Assembly: GCA_000341795.1 (NCBI GenBank)
Contig: AODO01000019.1
Location: 1-42,866 of the forward strand
Direction: 5' to 3'
Source of the DNA: Rhodococcus triatomae BKS 15-14
GTDB taxonomy: Bacteria; Actinomycetota; Actinomycetes; Mycobacteriales; Mycobacteriaceae
DNA: 42,866 nt
Each line of letters opens with the position of its first letter. Within the stretch, counting starts at the first letter, position 1. Under the pieces are notes generated by a model that made no database searches, was not told the origin of the DNA, and saw nothing but the letters and a program-made list of their open reading frames with translations. Both the position numbers and the translations under genes were made by a program. Positions 10,657 to 22,482 of the stretch are shown here, piece by piece.

Positions 10657-11856
10657 TCACACCACGTCCCGATCGCGACCACGCACCTGGACGCGGAGCG
10701 ACGGGACCGCGGTCACGACCAAGGCGAACACGAGCCCACCCGCCACCAGGAGCACGACCAGCCGACGGTCGAACAGCGCCGTCCCGACGGCGCCGAACGC
10801 GAGCACTCCGACCCACAAGTAGATGAGGAGCACGACCCGGCGGTGCGAATGCCCGATCTGCAGCAGCCGGTGATGCAGGTGCATCTTGTCCGGCGCGAAC
10901 GGGCTGCGACCCGCCATGGTCCGCCGGACGACGGCGAGCAGCAGATCGAGGATCGGGATGAACATCACCGCACCAACCAGCAGCAGCGGCGAGAGCAGGC
11001 CGAGCATGTCGCGGGAACCGTAGGCGTTCAACGGAATCCGCCCGGAGGCGCTCGTCGAGATCGCGGCCAGCATCAGGCCGATCAGCATCGACCCCGAGTC
11101 GCCCATGAAGATTCGGGCCGGCTGGAAATTGTGCGGCAGGAAGCCGAGACACGCGCCCGCGAGGGCAGCGGCGAGCATCGCAGGCGGGTACGCACTGACG
11201 TCCCCGCCCTGCCCGTGCAGCAGGCCGACCGAGAAGACGAGGATGGCCAGCGCAGCGATGAATCCGAGGCCGGCCGCGAGCCCGTCGAGGCCGTCGACGA
11301 AGTTCATGGCGTTGATCATCACGACCGCGACGAGAACCGTGAACAGACCGCCCTGCAACTGGTCGAGCACCAATGTCGTGCCGCCACCGAACGGCACGTA
11401 CAGCACCAGCCAGCTCACACCCATGACGACCATCACGCCCGCCGCGGTGACCTGGCCGACGAATTTCGTCAACGCGTCCAGACCCCAGCGGTCGTCCACG
11501 AACCCGACCGCCACGATCACCGTCGCCGACACCAGGGCCGCGGGAATGTCCTTGGTGTTGTACTCGAATCCGCGGGCCAGCGCGGGAAGCTGCTGCGCGA
11601 AGAGCAGAGCCACGACGAAGCCGAAGTACATGCCGAGCCCGCCGAGCCTCGGCGTCGGCGTCACATGGACGTCGCGGTCACGGGGTACGGCGACCGCACC
11701 GAACTTCAGGGCGAACAGTCGCACTCCCCCGGTCGCGAGGAAGGTCACGACCGCGGCGGTGAAGAGCACCAGCAGGAGTTCACGGACCGGCACCCCGGCC
11801 CCACGCGACGCCGGTGCCTCCGCCGCGATCAGGAACGTGGCATCGGCGACGGTCAC
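10657..11856 (-). CDS. wecA: Undecaprenyl-phosphate GlcNAc-1-phosphate transferase
   Basis: A polytopic membrane enzyme that loads GlcNAc-1-P (or a related sugar phosphate) onto the polyprenyl carrier. In mycolate bacteria this step starts the linker unit joining arabinogalactan to peptidoglycan. The 399-residue protein has the family motifs DDRWGLDALTKFVGQ, NAMNFVDGLDGLAAG (catalytic Asp residues) and FMGDSGSM, plus about eleven hydrophobic segments. The start is GTG at 11856, 10 bp after the upstream gene. The equivalent in M. tuberculosis is Rv1302 (rfe). Confidence 0.93.
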   Translation of the reverse strand: MTVADATFLIAAEAPASRGAGVPVRELLLVLFTAAVVTFLATGGVRLFALKFGAVAVPRDRDVHVTPTPRLGGLGMYFGFVVALLFAQQLPALARGFEYNTKDIPAALVSATVIVAVGFVDDRWGLDALTKFVGQVTAAGVMVVMGVSWLVLYVPFGGGTTLVLDQLQGGLFTVLVAVVMINAMNFVDGLDGLAAGLGFIAALAILVFSVGLLHGQGGDVSAYPPAMLAAALAGACLGFLPHNFQPARIFMGDSGSMLIGLMLAAISTSASGRIPLNAYGSRDMLGLLSPLLLVGAVMFIPILDLLLAVVRRTMAGRSPFAPDKMHLHHRLLQIGHSHRRVVLLIYLWVGVLAFGAVGTALFDRRLVVLLVAGGLVFALVVTAVPSLRVQVRGRDRDVV

Positions 11857-11866
11857 AGTGCGGCGC

Positions 11867-12532
11867 TCATCCTTGCGCGCCTCCGAGGAGGGTCTCGACC
11901 GTCACGCCGAGCACCTCCGCGACCTCCGCGGTCGGGACCGCACCCTCCCGGAGAACGCGAGGCACTTCGGAGGTGAGATCGACGATCGTGGACGCCACCG
12001 CGTGCTCGGCCGGACCACCGTCGAGGTACACCGCGGCGCTGCCACCGAGCTGGCTGCGAGCCTGCTCGACCGTCGTCGCGGGTGCGTGACCGGATATGTT
12101 CGCACTGGACACCGCCAACGGGCCCACCTCGCGCAAGAGCTCGAGGGCGACGGGGTGCAGCGGCATCCGCAGCATCACCGTGCCGCGGGTGTCGCCGAGG
12201 TCCCAGGCGAGCGACGGTGCCTGTTGGACGACGAGGCTCAGCCCGCCAGGCCAGAACGCGCGCACGAGTTCCCGGGCCTCGGGCCGAACCGTGAACACTA
12301 GTCCGTCGATCGTGTTCCAGGAGCCGACGAGCACCGGCACCGGCATGTCGCGCCCGCGGCCCTTCGCCCGCAGCAGGCTCGCGACGGCGTCACTGTCGAA
12401 CGCGTCGGCGGCGAGGCCGTAGAGCGTGTCGGTGGGCATGACGACGAGGCGTCCTGCCTTGAGCGCGTTTCCCGCAGCCCGGATTCCGGCGTCGCGTGTG
12501 TCGGATTGCCCGCAGTCGTAGACGATGCTCAC
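11867..12532 (-). CDS. tsaC: L-threonylcarbamoyladenylate synthase (YrdC/Sua5 family)
   Basis: Makes threonylcarbamoyl-AMP from Thr, bicarbonate and ATP, the first step of t6A37 modification of ANN-decoding tRNAs. The 221-residue protein has the YrdC fold motifs GRLVVMPTDTLYGLAADAF (about residues 28-46), KGRGRDMPVPVLV and SSANISGHAP. It lacks the extra Sua5 C-terminal domain. The ATG at 12532 is used. It sits between prmC and wecA as in M. tuberculosis (Rv1301). Confidence 0.92.
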   Translation of the reverse strand: MSIVYDCGQSDTRDAGIRAAGNALKAGRLVVMPTDTLYGLAADAFDSDAVASLLRAKGRGRDMPVPVLVGSWNTIDGLVFTVRPEARELVRAFWPGGLSLVVQQAPSLAWDLGDTRGTVMLRMPLHPVALELLREVGPLAVSSANISGHAPATTVEQARSQLGGSAAVYLDGGPAEHAVASTIVDLTSEVPRVLREGAVPTAEVAEVLGVTVETLLGGAQG

Positions 12533-12651
12533 CTGTTCATCCTTTCACCCCGCCCGCACCACCGGTGCCGCCGCCCACCCCGGTCGGCCCTCCGTGGGCA
12601 GCCGCGCCCGGGCACGTCCCCGGAGATGTACCTGTCGAGGGTTGTGTCCTG

Positions 12652-13551
12652 TCAGTGTCCCCGCGCGGCCTCGGCCGCGGTTGCGACGCGCCGCGCCACC
12701 ACGAATCGGGGCTTGCCCGCGAGGTCGTTGTGCTCCGCCACCTCGCCGAACACCCGTCGTTCCCGCAGCAGGCCCGCGACCTGGGTTCCGTTGGTGTCGT
12801 CGTGTTCGATCGCGAGTGCGCCACCGATGCGGAGCCAGCGCGCGATGTTGGCCACCATCGGTGTGATCACCGACAGACCGTCCGCGCCGCCGAACAATGC
12901 GGTCGACGGGTCGTGGTCGGCGACCTCGGGATCGAGCTGCGCCCCGAGTGGGATGTACGGAGGATTCGACACGATCAGATCCACGCCCCCCTCCAGCTCC
13001 GGCGCGAGCGTGCGGTCGGTCACGTCGCCGTGGTGGAGCACGATCGGGGTGTCCCCCGCCGCCGCACGGGTGTCGGCGTTGCGCCGCGCCCACGCCAGTG
13101 CGGCGGTGTCGAGCTCGACCGCGTGGACCACGGCGTCCGGCCTCGCGTGCGCGATCGCCAGCGCCAGCGCCCCCGACCCCGTGCACAGGTCCAGGACGAC
13201 CGGCGGTCGCGTCGGGGTCGTCTCGAGTACGGCGATCGCCCAGGCCAGCAGCAGCTCGGTCTCCGGGCGTGGCACGAACACACCCGGGCCGACGGCGAGA
13301 TCGATGGCTCCCATCGCCGCGACACCGGTGATGTGCTGCAACGGGATTCGTTCGGCGCGCCGCGCGACGAGACCTCGATACGTCTCGATCACCTCGGCGT
13401 CGACCAGCGGAACCAGACCGAGTCTGCCACGCTCGACACCGACTACGTGCGCGGCGAGGAGCTCTGCGTCCGTGCGCGGACTCGGCACCCCGGCGTTCTC
13501 GAGGATGCGCGTGGCGTCGAGGATCGCCAGGCGCAACGGTTGTCTGGTCAC
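12652..13551 (-). CDS. prmC: Peptide chain release factor N5-glutamine methyltransferase
   Basis: PrmC (HemK) methylates the Gln of the GGQ motif of release factors 1 and 2, using SAM. The 299-residue protein has the SAM-binding motif VLDLCTGSGALAL (about 119-131) and the catalytic NPPY (196-199), after an N-terminal helical RF-binding domain. The GTG at 13551 gives the usual family start TRQPLRLAILDATRIL. The frame is open a further 34 codons upstream, but that sequence is not family-like. Its substrate RF1 (prfA) is the gene just upstream, an arrangement found across bacteria. Confidence 0.93.
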   Translation of the reverse strand: MTRQPLRLAILDATRILENAGVPSPRTDAELLAAHVVGVERGRLGLVPLVDAEVIETYRGLVARRAERIPLQHITGVAAMGAIDLAVGPGVFVPRPETELLLAWAIAVLETTPTRPPVVLDLCTGSGALALAIAHARPDAVVHAVELDTAALAWARRNADTRAAAGDTPIVLHHGDVTDRTLAPELEGGVDLIVSNPPYIPLGAQLDPEVADHDPSTALFGGADGLSVITPMVANIARWLRIGGALAIEHDDTNGTQVAGLLRERRVFGEVAEHNDLAGKPRFVVARRVATAAEAARGH

Positions 13552-13653
13552 GCGCTCAGCCTGCCATGCCCGGGTGAGCCGGGAATCGCCGACCGCCACT
13601 CGTGTGCCTGCAGACTTTCGCGGATCGGGCCCGCTCGACCGCGCAGCGCTCAC

Positions 13654-14733
13654 TCACTCGGCCGTGAGGCGAGCTTCCCGGTCGAACTTGCCGAGCGCGT
13701 CGAGCAGCGCGTCCATCTCACCGTCCAGGACCGCGTCGAGATTGTGGGCCTTGAACCCGATGCGGTGATCGGTGATGCGGTTCTCCGGGAAGTTGTAGGT
13801 GCGGATCCGCTCGGACCGGTCGACCGTCCGCACCTGGCTGGCGCGACCCGCCGACGCCTCCGCGTCCGCGGCCTCCTCCGCCGCCGCCTGCAGCCGCGCA
13901 GCGAGGACCTGCATGGCGCGAGCCTTGTTCTGCAGCTGCGAACGCTCGTTCTGGCAGGTCACGACGATGCCGGTCGGAAGGTGCGTGATGCGGACCGCCG
14001 AGTCGGTGGTGTTGACACCCTGGCCCCCCTTGCCCGACGACCGGTAGACGTCGATGCGCAGGTCGCCCTCGTCGATCTGCACCTCCTCCACCTCGTCGGG
14101 TTCGGGATAGATGAGCACTCCGGCAGCGGACGTGTGCACCCGGCCCTGCGACTCGGTCACGGGGACACGCTGCACCCGGTGCACGCCGCCCTCGAACTTG
14201 AGGCGGGACCAGACACCGTCACGGACGTCGCCCTTCGACTTGATCGAGATCGTCGCGTCCTTGTATCCGCCCAGGTCGGAGACGGTGACGTCGAGGACCT
14301 CGACACGCCAGCCGTGGCGCTCCGCGTAGCGGATGTACATGCGCGCGAGGTCGGAGGCGAAGAGCGCCGACTCCTCGCCGCCCTCACCGGACTTGAGCTC
14401 GAGCACCACGTCGTCGGAGTCGTGCGGGTCGCGCGGTGCGAGCAGGTCGGTGAGCGTGACGTCGAGTTCGGCGACCTGCGCTTCCAGCTCCGGCAGTTCC
14501 GCCGCGAAGGACGCGTCGTCGGCCGCGAGCTCCTGCGCGGCGGCGAGGTCGTCACGGGCGGCCACCAGCTTGGCGTGGGTCGCCATGATGGGCGCGAGCT
14601 CCGCGAATCGCTTGCCCACCCGCCGCGCGGCGGCAGGATCGTTGTGCAGCGACGGATCTGCCAACTGCAGTTCGAGGCCGGCGTGCTCGGCCAGGATGTC
14701 GTCGATCGCCGAGGGCTGGGTCGTGCCCGCCAT
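13654..14733 (-). CDS. prfA: Peptide chain release factor 1
   Basis: RF1 reads UAA and UAG and triggers peptidyl-tRNA hydrolysis. The 359-residue protein has the codon-recognition tripeptide PVT (191-193) and the catalytic GGQ (236-238) in the conserved [12 protein letters not shown] context. Both are the RF1 rather than the RF2 form. The start is ATG 14733, about 50 bp beyond the rpmE terminator, so it probably has its own promoter or depends on read-through. Confidence 0.97.
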   Translation of the reverse strand: MAGTTQPSAIDDILAEHAGLELQLADPSLHNDPAAARRVGKRFAELAPIMATHAKLVAARDDLAAAQELAADDASFAAELPELEAQVAELDVTLTDLLAPRDPHDSDDVVLELKSGEGGEESALFASDLARMYIRYAERHGWRVEVLDVTVSDLGGYKDATISIKSKGDVRDGVWSRLKFEGGVHRVQRVPVTESQGRVHTSAAGVLIYPEPDEVEEVQIDEGDLRIDVYRSSGKGGQGVNTTDSAVRITHLPTGIVVTCQNERSQLQNKARAMQVLAARLQAAAEEAADAEASAGRASQVRTVDRSERIRTYNFPENRITDHRIGFKAHNLDAVLDGEMDALLDALGKFDREARLTAE

Positions 14734-14780
14734 GATGCGCTCCAGGTGTGCGTTCGAATCGGGTGAAGACGGTGGGGATG

Positions 14781-14828
14781 CAAAAAAGCCGACGCCCGGC
14801 CTGCAAGGTGCACAGGACGGGCGTCGGC
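14781..14828 (-). terminator. rpmE intrinsic terminator
   Basis: A perfect 11-bp stem (14788-14798 with 14818-14828) with a 19-nt loop is followed on the minus strand by six T residues (14782-14787). This is the most classical Rho-independent terminator in the window. It begins 7 bp after the rpmE stop codon. Confidence 0.85.
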
Positions 14829-14835
14829 GATGTCG

Positions 14836-15069
14836 CTAGCTGTCGGCAGCGGCCTTCTTCGGCGCGCGCTTGCCGTAGCGAGCCTCGAAGCGGGCAACGC
14901 GTCCGCCGGTGTCGAGGATCTTCTGCTTGCCGGTGTAGAACGGGTGGCACTGCGAGCAGACCTCGACGGTGATCCGTCCGCTCGTGGCGGTGCTGCGGGT
15001 CTCGAACGTGTTACCGCAACCGCAGACGACGGTGGTCGCCACGTACTCGGGGTGGATTCCTGCCTTCAT
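14836..15069 (-). CDS. rpmE: 50S ribosomal protein L31 (zinc form)
   Basis: A 77-residue L31. The N-terminal half carries the zinc ligands CGC (Cys16, Cys18) and CSQC (Cys37, Cys40), so this is the C+ type. Actinobacteria often have a zinc-free paralogue elsewhere, induced under zinc starvation. The start ATG at 15069 has AAAGGGA at the right distance. The frame is open upstream, but only this start gives the conserved MKAGIHPEY beginning. It is followed by a strong terminator. Confidence 0.96.
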   Translation of the reverse strand: MKAGIHPEYVATTVVCGCGNTFETRSTATSGRITVEVCSQCHPFYTGKQKILDTGGRVARFEARYGKRAPKKAAADS

Positions 15070-15186
15070 GGTGTCCCTTTCGTGGTCGCCGGGTCGACTT
15101 CGCGGATCGAAGCCGTGAACCGGAACCGGACATTGTGTTTCCAACACCCGGCGAGCGCCGGATGCGCGGTCGATCATTCTGCCAGA

Positions 15187-15221
15187 GGCTGCCGACGTTC
15201 TCCTAAACGACGTCGGCAGCC
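15187..15221 (-). terminator. rho terminator hairpin
   Basis: A perfect 12-bp stem (15187-15198 with 15210-15221) with an 11-nt loop lies 13 bp after the rho stop codon, without a T-run. Confidence 0.65.
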
Positions 15222-15234
15222 GATCTGTTCCCGC

Positions 15235-17310
15235 TCAGTCGTCGCCGATGGCGCCCGGGGCGGTCTTCGTGACCTGCATCAGGAACTCGACATTGCTCTT
15301 CGACTTCTTGAGCCGGTCGATGAGCAGGTCGATCGCCTGGTGCGAGTCGAGGCCGGACAGTACGCGGCGCAGTTTGTGCACGACCGCGAACTCGTCCGGG
15401 CTCATCAGCAGCTCGTCCTTGCGCGTACCGGACGGGTTGACGTCCACCGCCGGGAACACGCGACGCTCGGCGATCTTGCGGTCGAGCTTGAGCTCCGCGT
15501 TACCGGTGCCCTTGAACTCCTCGAAGATCACGGTGTCGCCGGTGGATCCCGTCTCGACCATGGCCGTCGCGATGATCGTCAGCGAGCCGCCGTTCTCGAT
15601 GTTGCGCGCCGCACCGAGGAACCGCTTCGGCGGGTACAGCGCGGTCGAATCGACACCACCGGACAGGATGCGTCCGGACGCGGGCGAGCTGTTGTTGTAC
15701 GCGCGGCCCAGTCGAGTGATCGAGTCGAGCAGCACGATGACGTCGCGGCCCTGCTCGACGAGTCGCTTGGCGCGCTCGATGGCGAGCTCCGCAACCGAGG
15801 TGTGGTCTGACGGCGGCCGGTCGAAGGTCGAGGCGATGACCTCGCCCTTCACCGAGCGCTGCATGTCGGTGACCTCTTCGGGACGCTCGTCCACCAGCAC
15901 CACCATCAGGTAGCACTCGGGGTTGTTGGTGGCGATGGCGTTCGCGATGTCCTGCAGAACCGTCGTCTTGCCCGCCTTCGGCGGCGACACGATCAACGCA
16001 CGCTGGCCCTTGCCGATCGGCATGATCAGGTCGATGACGCGGGTGGTCAGGATGTTCGGCGTGGTCTCGAGACGCAGCCGCTGGTTCGGGTACAGCGGGG
16101 TGAGCTTGTTGAACTCGGGGCGCCGCTTCGCGGCCTCGACGTCCCCACCGTTGACGGTGTCGATCCGGACCAGCGGATTGAACTTCTGCCGCTGGCTGCC
16201 GCCGCCCTCGCCCTCGCGGGGTACGCGCACGGCACCGGTGATCGCGTCGCCGCGGCGCAGCCCGTTCTTGCGGATCAGGTTCATCGACACGTAGACGTCG
16301 TTCGGCCCGGCGAGGTAGCCGGACGTCCGGACGAAGGCGTAGTTGTCGAGCACGTCGAGGATGCCGGCGACCGGCTGCAGGACGTCGTCCTCGCGGATCT
16401 CGACGTCTCCGCCACCGCCGCCGCCCTCGCCGCGATCGCGTCCACGACGACGCTCCCGGAAGCGACGCCCGCGACGACCGCGTCCGTCACCGTCGTCGTC
16501 GCCGCCACGGTTGTCGCGGCCTTCACCGCGGGGTCCGTTGTTGCCCTGGCCACGCTCGTCCTGGGCGCGGTCCTGGTTGCGGCCGCCCTGGTTGCGGTCG
16601 CCCTGGTTGCGGTCGCCCTGACCACGCTCACCCTGGCTACGGTCGCCCTGACCACGCTCGCGGCGCGGGCGCTCGCCACCCTGCTCCTGGCGCTGCTGCT
16701 GGTCCTGCCGAGCAGCCTGCTGCTCCGGCGCGGCGGGCGCGCGGTCGGTCGCCTCGGACTGCTCGGGAGCTGCGCCGCCCGCAGGCCTGGACGCGCCCCG
16801 ACGCTGACGTCCGCGCCGACCACCCTGCTCGCCCTCGGGCTGGGCGTCGGTCTCGGTGATCTCGATCGCGGTCTGCTCACCGGTGTCGCCGGATTCGGCC
16901 TTGGCCTTCTTGGCAGGCGCGTCGCTCTTCGCGGGCGCCTCGCCCTTGTCGGCCTTGGCAGGCGCCGCACTCTTGGCAGGTGCGTCGCTCTTGGCAGATG
17001 CGTCGCCCTTGGCGGGCGCGTCGCTCTTGGCAGTCTTGGCAGCGGTGCCGCCCTGACGCTCCTTGATGGCGGCGATCAGGTCGCCCTTGCGCATTCCGGA
17101 GGTCCCCTTGATGCCGAGCTCGCCTGCGAGTGCCCGCAGTTCGGTCAGCACCATGCCGGAGAGACCGGCACCGCGGCGCGCATCGGCGCGCTTGGTCGCG
17201 GCTGTGACGGCCGAAGCCGTCTGAGAAGTCTGTGCACCGCCGGTCGGGCCCGACGCGGTCGACACCGCATCGTCGAGCACAGGAGTGGCGATCAGGTCCG
17301 TATCGGTCAC
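15235..17310 (-). CDS. rho: Transcription termination factor Rho, long actinobacterial form
   Basis: A hexameric RNA helicase that ends transcription. The C-terminal ~420 residues are canonical: RNA-binding domain (DVEIREDDVLQPVAGILDVL), P-loop SPPKAGKTT, LVDERPEEVTDMQRSV and the LLDSITRLGRAYNN region. The N-terminal ~280 residues start with a SAP-like segment (LSGMVLTELRALAGELGI) and continue as a Lys/Ala- then Arg/Gly/Gln/Asp-rich disordered insertion, so the total is 691 residues against about 420 in E. coli. Such insertions are known in high-GC Gram-positive Rho proteins and add RNA affinity. The GTG at 17310 has AAAGGA upstream. Confidence 0.97.
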   Translation of the reverse strand: MTDTDLIATPVLDDAVSTASGPTGGAQTSQTASAVTAATKRADARRGAGLSGMVLTELRALAGELGIKGTSGMRKGDLIAAIKERQGGTAAKTAKSDAPAKGDASAKSDAPAKSAAPAKADKGEAPAKSDAPAKKAKAESGDTGEQTAIEITETDAQPEGEQGGRRGRQRRGASRPAGGAAPEQSEATDRAPAAPEQQAARQDQQQRQEQGGERPRRERGQGDRSQGERGQGDRNQGDRNQGGRNQDRAQDERGQGNNGPRGEGRDNRGGDDDGDGRGRRGRRFRERRRGRDRGEGGGGGGDVEIREDDVLQPVAGILDVLDNYAFVRTSGYLAGPNDVYVSMNLIRKNGLRRGDAITGAVRVPREGEGGGSQRQKFNPLVRIDTVNGGDVEAAKRRPEFNKLTPLYPNQRLRLETTPNILTTRVIDLIMPIGKGQRALIVSPPKAGKTTVLQDIANAIATNNPECYLMVVLVDERPEEVTDMQRSVKGEVIASTFDRPPSDHTSVAELAIERAKRLVEQGRDVIVLLDSITRLGRAYNNSSPASGRILSGGVDSTALYPPKRFLGAARNIENGGSLTIIATAMVETGSTGDTVIFEEFKGTGNAELKLDRKIAERRVFPAVDVNPSGTRKDELLMSPDEFAVVHKLRRVLSGLDSHQAIDLLIDRLKKSKSNVEFLMQVTKTAPGAIGDD
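16582..16656 (-). repeat. 15-bp tandem repeat inside rho
   Basis: Five consecutive 15-bp units of the type GTCGCCCTGGTTGCG (plus strand), with a few substitutions. They encode R-N-Q-G-D / R-G-Q-G-D pentapeptides in the disordered insertion of Rho. Copy number may differ between strains because such repeats slip. Confidence 0.7.
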
Positions 17311-17674
17311 GGATGTCCTTTCCTTCCCTCGCCCGCGCGGCGCTGGGTCGAGGGTTCGTTCCGCAGTTCAATGACTGAACTCGGATGTGCCGGACATGTT
17401 TCGGAATATGTCGGGCCGTCCACCCGCTTGGCTCAGGCACCTTCTCCTGGACGATTCCACCATTGCCTCGACGACCTCGAAGCACACGGATTCGGGCGGA
17501 AAAAGCGCAGTCCGGGACTCGGGGCTGATCCGTGAATTCCGAGCCTCACGATCACGACAAGCGATCAGGAGGCCCCTGCATCGGGAGTGATTGCCCTGTA
17601 GAGCACCGGCGACTGATACGCACGATGGGCGAACGCCCTCAGGATAGCCGTGAACACGAATACGGGCAAGGACA
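17311..17674 (-). promoter_or_regulatory. Long rho leader region
   Basis: About 360 bp between the thrB terminator and the rho start, with no credible gene on either strand. It contains small hairpins (GACAT/ATGTC around 17395-17415; GGGCG/CGCCC around 17630-17642). rho genes are often autoregulated through termination in a long leader, so that is the likely use of this region. I could not place the promoter. Confidence 0.4.
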
Positions 17675-17708
17675 ACCGGGGTGGTGTGCGTCGTCACACC
17701 ACCCCGGT
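17675..17708 (-). terminator. thrB terminator
   Basis: A perfect 14-bp stem (17675-17688 with 17695-17708) with a 6-nt loop, starting 3 bp after the thrB stop. It closes the argS-lysA-hom-thrC-thrB operon and separates it from rho. Confidence 0.75.
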
Positions 17709-17711
17709 CGA

Positions 17712-19754
<2,043 letters not shown>

Positions 19755-19762
<8 letters not shown>

Positions 19763-21062
19763 TGGAACCTTCCAATCGGAGAACACTGGTGACCGCGGTG
19801 ACGAAGTCGAGTTTGCCAAGAGCCGCAACGGTTTCGGAGAGCGCCGCATCGGTTGCGCGGTGCGTGACGACGATCAGCCGAGCACCACTGCCCTCGCCCT
19901 CCTGCCGCACCGTCGAGATCGACACGCCGTGCTCGGCGAACTCCGCGGCCACCGCGGAGAGCACGCCGGCGCGGTCCGCGACCTGCATGTTCACGTAGTA
20001 GCGCGTCGGGATCTCGCCGATCGGGGCGATCGCCAGGGCGGCGTAGCTCGACTCGCGCGGGCCGCGTCCGCCGTTCACCTTGTTCCGGGCGGCCATCACG
20101 ACGTCGCCCATCACCGCGGAGGCGGTGGGTGCACCGCCGGCGCCCTGCCCGTAGAACATGAGCCGGCCCGCGTTCTCCGCCTCGACGACGACCGCGTTGA
20201 ACGCGCCGTTCACCGAGGCCAGCGGATGGTCGAGCGGCACCAGCGAGGGGTACACGCGAGCGGAGACCCGCTCGGCGCCGTCATCGGCGACGACCCTTTC
20301 GCAGATCGACAGGAGCTTGACGGTGCAGCCGAGCGACTTCGCCGCCTCGAGGTCACCGGAGGTGATCGCGGAGATTCCCTCGCGGTACACGTCGCCTGCG
20401 GTGACGCGGGTGTGGAAGGCGATCGACGCCAGGATCGCGGCCTTCGCGGCGGCGTCGAATCCCTCGACGTCGGCGGTCGGGTCGGCCTCCGCGTAGCCGA
20501 GGCGGCCCGCCTCGGCGAGCGTCTCGGAATAGTCCGCACCGGTCTCGTCCATGGCGGACAGGATGAAGTTCGTGGTGCCGTTGACGATTCCCGCGACCTT
20601 GGTCACGCGATCTCCGGCGAGGGACTGCGTCAGCGGACGGATGACCGGGATCGCGCCCGCGACGGCGGCCTCGAAGTAGAGGTCCGCGTTCTCCTTCTCG
20701 GCCGCCTCGGCCAGTTCACCGGTGTACTCGGCCAGCAGCGCCTTGTTCGCGGTGACGACCGACTTGCCGGAGTTGAGGGCGGCGAGGATGAGCTTGCGCG
20801 GCACCTCGATGCCGCCGATGACCTCGACGACGAGGTCGACGTCGGGGCGGGCGACGAGCGAGTCCGCGTCGGTGGTCAGCAGACCCTCGGGCACGCCGCG
20901 GTCACCGTCGATCCGGCGAACCGCGATGCCACGCACCACGAGCGGGGCGCCGATCCGGGACTCGAGATCGGCGGCGTTCTCACGGATGATCCGCACGACC
21001 TCGCTGCCCACGTTGCCGAGGCCGAGTACCGCCACGCCGATCACGGCGTTCGGTTCAGTCAT
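19755..21062 (-). CDS. hom: Homoserine dehydrogenase
   Basis: Reduces aspartate semialdehyde to homoserine with NAD(P)H. The 435-residue protein has the Rossmann motif [13 protein letters not shown] (about 10-22), the catalytic domain with NGTTNFIL and [17 protein letters not shown], and a C-terminal ACT domain (from [16 protein letters not shown]) that normally gives threonine feedback inhibition. The ATG at 21062 has the very good site TTGGAGGT and overlaps the lysA stop by 8 bp. Its neighbours supply the rest of the threonine branch. Confidence 0.96.
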
Positions 21063-22482
21063 CTTGCTGTACCTCCAAGCTGAGCAGATCTTCCACGGTT
21101 TCCCTGCGCAGCACGAGGCGGGACTTCCCGTCCCGTACCGCAACCACGGCGGGCCGGGTGAGCAGGTTGTAGCGGCTGGACATCGAATAGCAGTATGCGC
21201 CGGTGGCGGCGACCGCCAGGAGATCCCCGGCAGCGACGTCCTCAGGCACCCAGACGTCGCGGATCACGATGTCACCGCTCTCGCAGTGCTTACCCACGAC
21301 GCGCGCGACAACGGGTTCCGCTCGACTGTCCCGCGAGACCAGCCGACAGTCGTACTCGGCTTGGTACAGCGCAGTGCGGATATTGTCACTCATTCCGCCG
21401 TCCACGCTGACGTAACGCCGAGTTGCGTTGCCGTCCAAGCGCACATCCTTGATGGTGCCCACCTCGTAGAGGGTGACGGTGCCCGGCCCGGCGATCGCGC
21501 GGCCCGGCTCCACCATCAGAGTGGGAACGGGCAGCCCGGCGGCCGCGGATTCCGTCTCCACGATGTTCGCGAGCTTCGCTGCCAGGTCGTCCACGGGCGG
21601 CGGGTCGTCGCTCTCGAGGTACGAGATGCCGAGTCCCCCGCCGAGATCGATGATCGACACCTGGGAGGTCTTCTCGACGCCGAATCCGTCGACGATCTGT
21701 CGCAGCAAGCCGATGACGCGGTGCGCAGCGAGTTCGAATCCGTCGACGTCGAAGATCTGCGATCCGATGTGGCTGTGCAGGCCGACGAGCCTGAGGTTGT
21801 CGGTCTCGAACACCCGACGGACCGCGTCGAGTGCGGCTCCGCCGGACAGCGAGAACCCGAACTTCTGGTCCTCGTGTGCGGTCGCGATGAACTCGTGGGT
21901 GTGCGCCTCGACGCCGACCGTGATCCGGATCAGCACCTCCTGTACGACACCGAGCTCGCCCGCGACCTCGTCGAGACGGTCGATCTCCTGCATCGAGTCC
22001 AGCACCACGTGGCCGACGCCCGCGGTGACCGCGGCCCGGAGTTCGGCGACCGACTTGTTGTTGCCGTGCACGGTGATCCGCTCGGCGGGGAATCCACCGT
22101 GCAGGGCCACGGCGAGCTCGCCGCCAGAGGCGACGTCCATGGACAGGCCCTCGTCGGCGATCCACCGCGCGATCTCGGCGCTCAGGAACGCCTTCGAGGC
22201 GTAGTGCACGCGCTCGGCGGCGCCGAAGGCGCGGGCCATGTCCCGGCAACGGGAACGGAAGTCGTCCTCGTCGATCACGAACAGCGGGGTGCCGTACTCC
22301 GCTGCCAGCTCGGTGACCGGAACGCCCGCGAGACGGACCACGCCGTCGTCGCCGCGGGCAGCCCCGCGGGGCCACACCGCCGCGGGCAGCGTCGTCGTCT
22401 GCGCCGGATCCGTCGGCCGCGGAGGCAGGCCCGGTGCGTGCTGGATGTCGGCGTGCCGGGGGCCGGCGGGATGCGCGCTCAC
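21055..22482 (-). CDS. lysA: Diaminopimelate decarboxylase
   Basis: The last step of lysine synthesis: PLP-dependent decarboxylation of meso-diaminopimelate. The 475-residue protein has the PLP lysine in VHYASKAF (Lys97), the GGGLG phosphate-binding loop in [11 protein letters not shown], and the C-terminal CESGD motif ([11 protein letters not shown]) of fold-III decarboxylases. The GTG at 22482 overlaps the argS stop by 4 bp (GTGA). The first ~40 residues are a variable Pro-rich leader. Confidence 0.96.
   Translation of the reverse strand: MSAHPAGPRHADIQHAPGLPPRPTDPAQTTTLPAAVWPRGAARGDDGVVRLAGVPVTELAAEYGTPLFVIDEDDFRSRCRDMARAFGAAERVHYASKAFLSAEIARWIADEGLSMDVASGGELAVALHGGFPAERITVHGNNKSVAELRAAVTAGVGHVVLDSMQEIDRLDEVAGELGVVQEVLIRITVGVEAHTHEFIATAHEDQKFGFSLSGGAALDAVRRVFETDNLRLVGLHSHIGSQIFDVDGFELAAHRVIGLLRQIVDGFGVEKTSQVSIIDLGGGLGISYLESDDPPPVDDLAAKLANIVETESAAAGLPVPTLMVEPGRAIAGPGTVTLYEVGTIKDVRLDGNATRRYVSVDGGMSDNIRTALYQAEYDCRLVSRDSRAEPVVARVVGKHCESGDIVIRDVWVPEDVAAGDLLAVAATGAYCYSMSSRYNLLTRPAVVAVRDGKSRLVLRRETVEDLLSLEVQQDD

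Noticed and set aside
10327-12301. Rightward frames opposite wecA and tsaC
   Set aside because: Antisense shadows of well-supported genes, with Arg/His/Gln-rich low-complexity translations.
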